Source: Azolla pinnata
Taxonomy: Eukaryota > Streptophyta > Polypodiopsida > Salviniales > Salviniaceae
NCBI GenBank assembly: GCA_037176905.1
Contig: JBBBWG010003114.1
Location: forward strand, 76,878-101,256
DNA: 24,379 nucleotides
Direction of reading: 5' to 3'
Shown here: in pieces, positions 17,700 to 24,379 of the stretch
How positions within the stretch are numbered: position 1 is the stretch's first letter
How the letters are laid out: every line of letters begins with the position of its first letter
Notes under the pieces: model-generated
Seen by the model: only the letters and a program-made list of their open reading frames with translations
What the model was told of the DNA's origin: nothing
Databases searched by the model: none
Position numbers and translations under genes: made by a program

Positions 17700-18320
17700 C
17701 CAACCATCCGAATGCGGCAGCATATATCAAACAATTTCAGTCCATTTGGGCTGTGAATATTCATGAAACGCAAGGCTTGTCTCTGGTGGAATGAGAAGTC
17801 TTGATCGTAGAGTTTCAGCTGTCCGTGCAGGGTCAGTTAGAATGTTAGTACGCCCAACAAGACATAGGAGCCTTCAACACGTTCCAAGAATTGGTGGTCA
17901 AGTTCGAGGAACTATTTTAGGTCAAGATTGATCCGACGGAGCTGTTGAAGGAATACTATTCATTGGAGCAACAACTAGGGGAATTCGTGGCGGAATTCAT
18001 GTTATGTTTTCGTGCAGTGCAAGGCTGGATGGAGATAGCTCCACCAAAGGACATGACGAAACACTAGTTTTCGAAGGTGTTGAAGGATCCACTCAGGTCT
18101 TCCTTCACGCTATTAGACTTCTTGATTGTGCCTTTAATAGAGGTTTTCAATGTGGCGTTGAACCTTGACCATCAGCAATTGGGACTTGGCCTTTCCTAGT
18201 TTTGCGCACTTGCTCCGCTCCCAAAAGCCGAAGAGAGGGCTTTCCAGTAGGCCATATAGTGCACGGTCTACATGCAGTTTGGACATTCTAATGTGAAATG
18301 TATGTCTTACGAGATAATGT
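17700..18320 (+). pseudogene. gag relic of the LTR element with CCHC zinc knuckle
   Basis: Several frames with stops and shifts. Seen in order: KRKACLWWNEKS (from about 17764, like the A-x-x-WW segment of plant gag), then FQELVVKFEEL, LLKEYYSLEQQ, GEFVAEFMLCFRAVQGWM, KVLKDPLRSSF and LNLDHQQ (17890-18190), typical of the capsid region. At 18260-18301 a zinc knuckle reads C-TV-Y-MQFG-H-SNVK-C: spacing is exactly CX2CX4HX4C but the second Cys is Tyr. Two in-frame stops lie just before it. Non-functional. Confidence 0.8.
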
Positions 18321-18330
18321 GGCTGTATCC

Positions 18331-19055
18331 ATGGCAGAAAATTATATATGTGTATTTGGTGTTGATATGACTGCTCGATAGAGCTGGTGAATGATCAGGG
18401 GACCCATTTTGTGAAATGAAGTGGTTTGCAATCTCACACAACACTATGCAGTGGTCCTCTAATTAGTACAATGTACTATTTACAAGGGAACGGATTGTAG
18501 AGTACGAATAAGACTCTGCAAAACATATTGCGGAAGATCGTCGAGGCAAATCGTGAGATCGTGAATTGCATTCAACACTTTGGGCATACTGAACTAGTTA
18601 TAAGACTAATATTCGGTCGACATCATATAGGTTGAAATTCGGTCTGGAGGTTGTAGCACTATCGGAGTTTATCGTTCTTAGCTCATGGATACAGATGGAA
18701 CATAATATGAACGAGTTCGAATCAGAGTAAGTACGGGTGACACAACTACTACGATTGGAGGAGAATCGTATCCGAAGCATGGAGGCATTAGAACATGAAC
18801 AACGGCTACAAAAGGTATTCGTAGACCATCAACGGAAGCGGAACGAATAGAATTTCGGTAAAGGAAAAGTCGTACTGTTGTTCCAATCGTGTTCCAGGCT
18901 CATGCTTGAGAAATTATAGTTATGTTGAACAGGGCCGTATTGGATTCTCAATGAGGAGAACGACATATACCAATTTGGTACACTTTTCGAGGAGGTACTA
19001 CCCCAATGGGCAAACGGGTTTCGATTGAAACAATATTACGAAAAGTTACCACCCA
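18331..19055 (+). pseudogene. Integrase relic of the LTR element
   Basis: At least three frames with many stops. 18331-18378 (YICVFGVDMTAR) resembles the strand carrying the first catalytic Asp. From 18381, NDQGTHFVK carries the second Asp, then YYLQGNG and STNKTLQNILRKIVEAN. The spacing from Asp to the expected Glu fits D,D35E less one codon, and the Glu site is a stop (NGL*STNK). From 18623 SYRLKFGLEVVALSEF, LLRLEENRIRSMEAL, KGKVVLLFQS, TGPYWIL and NGFRLKQYYEKLP follow the C-terminal domain of plant Gypsy integrases. About 50 residues between the first and second Asp appear missing. Confidence 0.85.
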
Positions 19056-19059
19056 AACC

Positions 19060-20898
19060 ATTCCCCCAAACGAAAGGTCTCAGCAAGAAGTCACGATCGC
19101 AACTTCAAAATAAGGAATAGTTGTATCCCTAAGGACAAGATTCAACGAGGTCGTACTATGGTAGTTAGATAGTAAGTACGACAGAAATCTCGTTGTATTA
19201 GTACCTTCTGTAAAATACGAAAGGACCCGAAATGATCGTATCAAGTTGAGTATGATAGTTGATACAATGACTCAGATGAACATGAGTCGGGCTTGGTCGG
19301 AACCAACTCACAATTCACTTTGATATAAATTTTCTATACGTGGGAAAGGAGGAACAAGGTGTCGTAGTGATAATGTAGAGACACCTTAAAAGCTCTGGAA
19401 TCCGTATTAGTACAGATTGGGTAGAGTTTGGCAGGTCGACTCAAACGGACATGGGTTGATACTAAAAAAAATTCCTAAATAGATTATTGAATTTGCGTAA
19501 CTACGAAAGACATCCGTAATAGTTCAAAAGAAAATAAGACAAAAATTCATAATGATCTTGTCATTATTACATTGAGAATCGGAAGAGTTAAGGTATATCA
19601 TACAAAAATTGAAAGTGAATATCCATCACGTTTAGAAGAAAATTTGGCAAATATTGAAGTAATGATATCAATCTTCAAAACGACTTGACAATTAAAATAC
19701 ATTATTCTATCAATGACATAACGATGACATTCAATGAAGATTCTTTGTATGTTTACATGTGTGAGAATAACCACTAGATTTTTAAGTTGTCAGCGCTTTC
19801 CTGAATTTAGAGGTTGGTGGAGAATGGGAGGTCGGTCCACAAGGACCATCTTGCCAGTTATTATAACAAATTCTCCCAAACTAGGAAGTCATACTATACC
19901 CAAGAGAGGATGGATGACACCTTCCAAGGAATTCACCGTGTTCTTCACAAATTGGGCGTTGTTGCAATCGAATATATATTCTATATCAAGGGTACGAGGC
20001 AACGTACTCATCACAGAATGAGCAAACCGGAAGATGGATTGGGTCCTTATCATGTCAGAGTCCCTAATCTAGGAAGTCACGGCGACAAGAAAGAAGCATG
20101 CCATCGCCCTCCCATATTGGTTGGCGATGTTCTACCCACCACCTCCTAACATGGAGAAAAGCGGTTCCAAACCCGTCTTACGGCGGTGTAGAAAATATGG
20201 TGATAAAAACATCTAACTTTTGAAAGACGTGAAAAAACTAATCGCCGAAGGCGTTACAAATGGAAAAGGAAAAGGCAATGAATCGTCTGCTGGCTTTTTA
20301 AAATTAACTGGATGCACTCAAAATAGAACTCTAGGTGCCGTTAGAAACAACGAAAAAAACTCGGACCAGGAATATAAAGGTGTAAAAGGAAATTGATCGA
20401 CTCATGGACGACCTTGGGAAGAAGACACACCTTGCTTAGGCCAACTTACGACGGATAGTCGAGAAGTTCCGGATGCAAATTACGGCGGGGATTCAAGTTG
20501 TTACGACGAACGCATTGAAAGAATGAGCCAAACAAGTTGTCGAACTGCAAGTACTTCGCGCAAACAGAGCCAACCGGTAACTTCGAGGACCGGACTTTTG
20601 GAAGCTAGACAAGGATAACTATGAAGTCATATAGTAGAATGTAACAATGGGTTTTATGTAGATTGCACTCAGGTAATGTGAAGAGGTTAAAGAATTGTTA
20701 GGTTTGCATGAAAATGTTGTTTGAAGCCTTCAACAAGATATGCAAGCTGTAGTAGAGCCAATCGTGCCAACGACATCGACGGATGATGTTGAACGAGGAC
20801 TGAACGAGCAGCCTCATAAATTTTTTTCGAGAAATTTTTTATTCTTTTACGCAAATACGGGTCGACGTGTAGGACACTGTCCCATGAGCGTGCCATAG
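19060..20898 (+). other. Unidentified 1.8-kb region between integrase and 3' LTR
   Basis: No known domain recognised. It includes an open 111-codon frame at 19814-20149 (core KFSQTRKSYYTQERMDDTF, no database match known to me) and, at 20389-20640, a stop-ridden frame with heptad-like helical sequence (RRIVEKFRMQITAGIQVV, AKQVVELQVLRANRANR) that looks like coiled coil. It could be an accessory ORF of the element, captured host sequence, or a nested insertion; I saw no internal terminal repeats. Confidence 0.45.
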
Positions 20899-21333
20899 TG
20901 TTGACCATAATATTATAGAGTTATGAAGTAATCCTTAATAGTACGACAACAGGCTGCATGATCCTAATAGTACGGGGTTAGGTAATACGACTCAGATCCG
21001 TTAAAACGCGTATTGTTACGAATTGCATGAAGAAATCGATACGTCGGAAATGCGTAACGACACCATTGTAAATAACAAAACGACTTGTGAGAGAACCGAA
21101 GGGACATGAGTCATGTATATAAAGTAATGAGAGCTACTTGTATAGAGGTCGGGACTTTGTACATTCAAGAGTAAAATAATTACTTTGCGCAATCAAGTGT
21201 CTTTGTGTAATCTTGTGATATTGTCGTATGTATGATTTGAGTACGAGTACGAGTCTTTACGTTCTGCGTACAACTGATCTTTTGTTCAACCCGACTTTAG
21301 ATAGTCTTAGTTCTTCGATCTGAAGGGCTAATA
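20899..21333 (+). repeat. 3' LTR (435 bp)
   Basis: TGTTGACC start, CTAATA end. It keeps a better TATA box, TATATAAA at 21116-21123. No polypurine tract is seen immediately upstream, where plant elements normally have one. Confidence 0.88.
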
Positions 21334-21338
21334 TTATT
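21334..21338. repeat. Target-site duplication TTATT (right)
   Basis: Exact match to 16550-16554, adjoining the 3' LTR end. Confidence 0.88.
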
Positions 21339-22079
21339 AAATAATTTTTAAATATACATGTAGCATACATACTATACGTGTACGGTATGCTACGTATGTA
21401 ACAACATTGTGTAGAAAGAAATATCCCATTAACGGAAAGCCCAATAACTGGACTGAAAACTTCATTGAGTGCAGTAGCAAACTGAATGTGCCAAGGGCCA
21501 TATCAGGTTAAAGGTACTTTTATTGATAAAATGCGCATCAAATAACAACAGATTTTTGCTGGGATCATGAACCCCAGCAGACGTATACTGGTCCAAAAGG
21601 GGGGTTTTTCATACGGAACTTTTCCGACTTGTTCGAAATGTCGGAAGCAGTATGTCCTTGGCACTGAGACAGGACAATTTTACCCCACCAGCTTCCTTCC
21701 AACAAGCTAACATGAGACAAGAAACTTTTTCTTTTTTTCTCTTTTCCTGGTAGCAGGCAATGCAGATGAAGGCATAACATCGACGAGATCCAGAAGAGGA
21801 AAGGCATATTACGAAGGGGATTCTGGATCCGATGCAAAGGGACAAGTCTCTGTTGCTGTCGCTGCGGATACGATCCTGATACGACTCTCTCTCTCTCTCG
21901 CTCTCTCTGTCTGTCTGCCTCTCTTCGACAAAACTTTCTGTGGTGGCAAGGGAATCGAACCGACTTTGTCGGCACACGGTGGTTGAACAGAATGGCAAAC
22001 CAACCCCTACCATCGAATGCAGGCGTGGATAGAATCCCCTGCATTCGTCGCTAGCTTAACACCACGCCAGATCGCGACG
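21339..22079. other. Intergenic stretch with hairpin, TC tract and B-box match
   Basis: No gene is supported. GTAGCATAC (21360-21368) and GTATGCTAC (21385-21393) form a 9-bp inverted repeat with a 16-nt loop. A (TC)n/(TCTG)n tract lies at 21885-21922. On the minus strand GGTTCGATTCC (21951-21961) matches the tRNA B box, with a possible acceptor-like pairing (GGTAGGG near 22010 with CCTTGCC) but no proper T-arm. The minus frames at 21565-22044 carry no recognisable domain. Confidence 0.45.
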
Positions 22080-23190
22080 AGCTCGTTAATCCGCTCGGGG
22101 ATCGAGCGAACGCAGTGCCGATAAAGGCGATGGATGGATGGATGGATCGATGGATAATGCCTGTTAATCAAGCAACCAAGGATCGAAGGCGCCGATCAAG
22201 GAGGAGGATCGATCGTGCCGGTTAATCTGATCATGGAATCGAAACGCCGGGATCAAGGTGATGGATGGATCGATCTCGCCTGTTAAATGAAGCTCTTGAG
22301 GATCCAAGCACCGATCAGGTTGATCGATCGATCGTGTCTGTTTAATGAACACTCTCAAGGATCCAATCACCGATCAGGGCAATCGACCGATCGTGTCAGT
22401 TAATGAAGCTCTCGAGGATCCAAGCACCGATATCAGGGTGATCGATGGATCGATCGATCGATAGTGTCGGTTAATCCAATCAGGGATCGAAGTGCCGATT
22501 CAATGCAATGGATGGATCGATCGTGTCTATTAATCAAGCTCTAAAGGATCAAAGCGCCCATCAGGGCGACTGACTGACCGATCGATCGATCGATCGATCA
22601 TGTCAGTTAATCCACTTAGGGATCAAAGCGACGATGAAGGCGATAGATGGATCGGTCGTGCATGTTAATCAAGCTCTGAAGAATCGAAGTGGCGATCGGG
22701 GTAATCGACCGGCTGACCGATTGTGTCAGTTAATCCACTTAGGGATCAAAGCGCCGATCAGATCGATTGATTGACCATGTCAGTTTACCCGCTCAGGGAT
22801 CGAAGCGCTGATCGGATCGACCGCATCAGTTAATCTAGTCAAGGATCGAAAGCGCCCGATCAGATCGATCGTGTCTACTAATCCACTCAGGGATTCGAAG
22901 CGCCGGTCGGATCGATCGATCGATCGTGTCAGATAATCGGCTCGGGAATCGAAGCGGCGTCAATCAGATCGGGAATCGAAGCGTCGATCAGATCGATCGT
23001 GCCTGCTAATCCACCAAGGATCGGAGCGCTGATCAGATCGATCGATCGATCGTGTGTGCTAATCCGCCGAGGATCGAAGCATTGATCAGATCCACTGAGG
23101 ATCGAAGCATCGATCGGATCGATCGTGTCTGCTAAATCCACTTAGGATCGAGAGCACTGACGATCGGCGTGATCGATCGATCTGTTGATT
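22080..23190 (+). repeat. GATC-rich minisatellite, about 19 units of 28-75 bp
   Basis: Consensus of a unit is CGCCGATCAGATCGATCG, then TGTCAGTTAATCC, then ACTCAGGGATCGAAG. Units are delimited by GGATC(G/A)AAG. Length varies mainly through the number of GATC steps (up to about six in a row near 22580-22600) and through units lacking the central part (near 22945-22980 and 23075-23100). In the left half units with AATCAAGCTCT or AATGAAGCTCT and units with AATCCACTTAGG tend to alternate. No coding content. Confidence 0.88.
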
Positions 23191-23202
23191 CATGGTGGCC
23201 GT

Positions 23203-23204
<2 letters not shown>

Positions 23205-23233
<29 letters not shown>

Positions 23234-23249
23234 AAATGGAGTCTTTCAT

Positions 23250-23283
<34 letters not shown>

Positions 23284-23656
23284 AGAAATGGAGTCTTTCT
23301 TAAGAAGAAGAAGAAGGAAAAGAAGAAGAAGAAGAAGAAGAAGAAGGAAAAGAAGAAGAAGAAGGAAAAGAAGAAGAAGAAGGAAAAGAAGAAGGAAAAG
23401 AAGAAGAAGAAGAAGAAGGGTGCAACGTGGCGATGGAGATGGCGATGGAGATGGCGATGGAGATGTCGCTCCAGAAGAACAGGAAAAAGCAGAAGCAGAA
23501 GAAGAAGAAGAAGAAGAAGAAGAAGAAGCAGAAGCAGAAGCCGACGAAGCAGAAGCAGAAGCAGAAGCAGATATAAAAGGAAGAAACCTCTCCATGCAGA
23601 AGATTCCATCTGTGACGCAGGAGGAGGAAGAGGAGGAGGAGGAGGAGGAGGAGGAG
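23205..23656 (+). repeat. Purine-rich (GAA/GGA)n leader region
   Basis: (GAA)n at 23205-23235; a 52-bp duplication with ATGGAGTCTTTC at 23236 and 23288; an unbroken purine run of 119 nt at 23302-23420; four GATGGAGATGGC units at 23431-23466; (GAAGCA)n at 23485-23570; (GAG)n at 23620-23656. It leads directly into the methyltransferase start codon, so it is probably its 5' UTR or promoter. The frame of the gene is open through all of it. Confidence 0.8.
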
Positions 23657-23661
23657 CAGCT

Positions 23662-24035
23662 ATGGCGATTCTTCCTCCTCGTCCTCATCTTCTTCGTCAA
23701 GAAGAGGATCTCGTCGTCGGCTTCGCCCACCCGACATGGGACGAGAACACCAGGGCGGCTGTGAGGCGCGGCCTCCTCCTTCGATCCGATCCCATCGCCC
23801 CCAAGCAGATCCCCCTCGCCATGCTCTACGACGCAGACGGAAGCCGCCTGTACGAGAGGATCGTCGCCGAAGCTTCTTCCTACTACCCTTACGCCGCCGA
23901 GGAGGAGCTGCTGCTGCGCCACGGAGCTTCCATGGCCGCCTGCATCCCGCCGCAGTGCCGCATCGTGGAGCTCGGCTGTGGCACCGCCACCAAGACCTCC
24001 CACCTCCTCAATGCCGTTCAAGCGCTCCATGGAAG
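23662..24035 (+). CDS. EgtD-like SAM-dependent methyltransferase, first coding exon (partial)
   Basis: 124 codons plus two bases, ending at a strong donor GGAAG|GTAGGC (24036), phase 2; the rest lies beyond the window. The sequence fits the N-terminal part of the histidine-specific methyltransferase family (EgtD and fungal Egt1 N-terminal domain, which trimethylate histidine for ergothioneine; EasF-type enzymes are relatives). Seen: RAAVRRGLLL, PKQIPLAMLYDADGSRLYER (about 44-63), SSYYPYAAEEELLLRH (YYPY at 74-77), and SAM motif I IVELGCGTATKT (101-112). The start at 23662 was chosen because homology begins soon after and the leader upstream is simple repeat. An in-frame ATG at 23236 would add 142 mostly Lys/Arg/Glu residues. 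The exon is much more GC-rich than the PHO1-like gene. Substrate cannot be decided from this half. Confidence 0.75.
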
Positions 24036-24379
24036 GTAGGCCTCCTCTCCCTGCAAATCTCTCCCACTTCTTGCTCTCCAGATTTGTGTCAGGAATGTGG
24101 AAGGATCTGGTAACTGTATAGCAGAACATGATCTGTTTTTGTCTGTGTTGCTGCCTGGCTATGGACCTTGTCTGTGCTTGTCATGCTTGTACATGCAGAT
24201 GATTTTGTGTGCAAGCGTTTAGGGTAGCCATCGCCCCCTCCCCGCCGAATGCTTCGGCATGCTTACCATGTCTGCTTAATCTGTTCATTTGATGAGCTTC
24301 AACATGCTTACCATGTCTGCTTAATCTGTTCATTTGATGAGCTTCAACATGCTTACCATGTCTGCTTAATCTGTTCATT
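24036..24379 (+). other. First intron of the methyltransferase gene (incomplete)
   Basis: Begins GTAGGC after the coding exon; stops occur in all frames soon after, and no further family sequence appears before the window ends. No acceptor can be assigned. Confidence 0.55.
24251..24379 (+). repeat. 45-bp tandem repeat in the intron, running off the window
   Basis: Unit starts at 24251, 24296 and 24341. Copies 1 and 2 differ only at GCTTCGGCAT versus GCTTCAACAT; copy 3 is cut after 39 bp by the window end. 45 bp is a multiple of 3, so a minus-strand frame (SRHGKHVEAHQMNRL) stays open through it as a by-product. Confidence 0.92.

Larger units (their letters stand above)
16555..21333 (+). mobile_element. 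Decayed Ty3/Gypsy LTR retrotransposon lacking PR-RT-RH
   Basis: 4,779 bp between two 5-bp direct repeats (TTATT). The ends are TGTTGG...CTAACA in the left LTR, and CTAATA (CA to TA) in the right one. Inside are a broken gag (about 17700-18310) and a broken integrase (18381-19055) in the same strand. No protease, reverse transcriptase or RNase H sequence is found, since gag's zinc knuckle is followed within 80 bp by integrase core. About 1.8 kb of unidentified DNA lies between integrase and the 3' LTR. Order gag-IN, integrase sequence features and TSD indicate Ty3/Gypsy; no chromodomain is recognised. By eye the LTRs differ at roughly a fifth or more of positions, so the insertion is old. It cannot move by itself. 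Confidence 0.9.

Noticed and set aside
17546-17773. Minus- and plus-strand frames of 63-75 codons within the retrotransposon
   Set aside because: They conflict with the plus-strand gag relic and match nothing.
21950-22012. Possible tRNA on the minus strand ending in a CCA-like TGCCACCA
   Set aside because: Acceptor-like pairing exists, but the T-arm lacks pairs and no D or anticodon arm can be drawn.
21565-22044. 159-codon minus-strand frame and overlapping frames
   Set aside because: Contains a TC-tract translation (RERERERE) and a tRNA-like B-box region; no recognisable domain.
23086-24129. 347-codon minus-strand frame opposite the methyltransferase exon
   Set aside because: Made of the reverse of GAA/GGA repeats (poly-Ser/Leu/Phe) and the antisense of a clear methyltransferase domain.
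24181-24378. 65-codon minus-strand frame with exact 15-residue repeats
   Set aside because: It exists only because the 45-bp repeat length is divisible by 3; it lies in a presumed intron.

Overview
The window is nuclear DNA from a land plant. Three things show this: an OVATE-family protein gene (a plant-only family), a 14-exon PHO1-type SPX-EXS phosphate exporter gene with plant-style GT-AG introns, and scattered TTTAGGG-type telomeric motifs beside a decayed Ty3/Gypsy LTR retrotransposon. The species cannot be fixed from sequence alone. The long introns, the very repeat-rich intergenic DNA and an EgtD-like histidine methyltransferase-family gene would fit a non-flowering lineage such as a lycophyte, fern or bryophyte, but that is inference.

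Layout. 1-590: GAA-rich leader DNA with three copies of a 66-bp repeat that once encoded acidic peptide. 594-2981 (+): intronless OVATE-family gene, 795 codons, mostly low-complexity Ser/Pro/His/Glu sequence with the OVATE domain at the extreme C-terminus. 3025-3073: TTAGGG repeats. 3160-3900: a 72-bp satellite, one unit of which contains ten 15-bp repeats. 3900-5340: mostly unassigned. 5345-6325: a roughly 150-180-bp minisatellite carrying (GAA)n tracts. 6825-12736 (-): the PHO1-like gene; I could place all 14 coding exons, all reading phases agree, and they give a 702-residue protein. 12737-14340: its upstream region, with CT/GA tracts and a polypyrimidine block. 14366-15210: a degenerate ~33-36-bp repeat. 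15442-15466: five perfect contiguous heat-shock-element pentamers next to a TATA-like box. 15645-15672: TTTAGGG repeats. 16555-21333: an LTR retrotransposon with a perfect 5-bp target duplication (TTATT), 442- and 435-bp LTRs, a broken gag and a broken integrase, and no protease, reverse transcriptase or RNase H between them. 22080-23190: a GATC-rich minisatellite. 23205-23656: purine-rich (GAA/GGA)n. 23662-24035 (+): first coding exon of an EgtD-like SAM-dependent methyltransferase, continuing past the window after an intron that holds a 45-bp repeat.

The three genes have no evident functional link; this looks like ordinary gene-sparse plant euchromatin with many simple repeats. The points most worth checking are the EgtD-like gene, the isolated heat-shock-element cluster, the gag-integrase deletion derivative, and the low-complexity OVATE protein.
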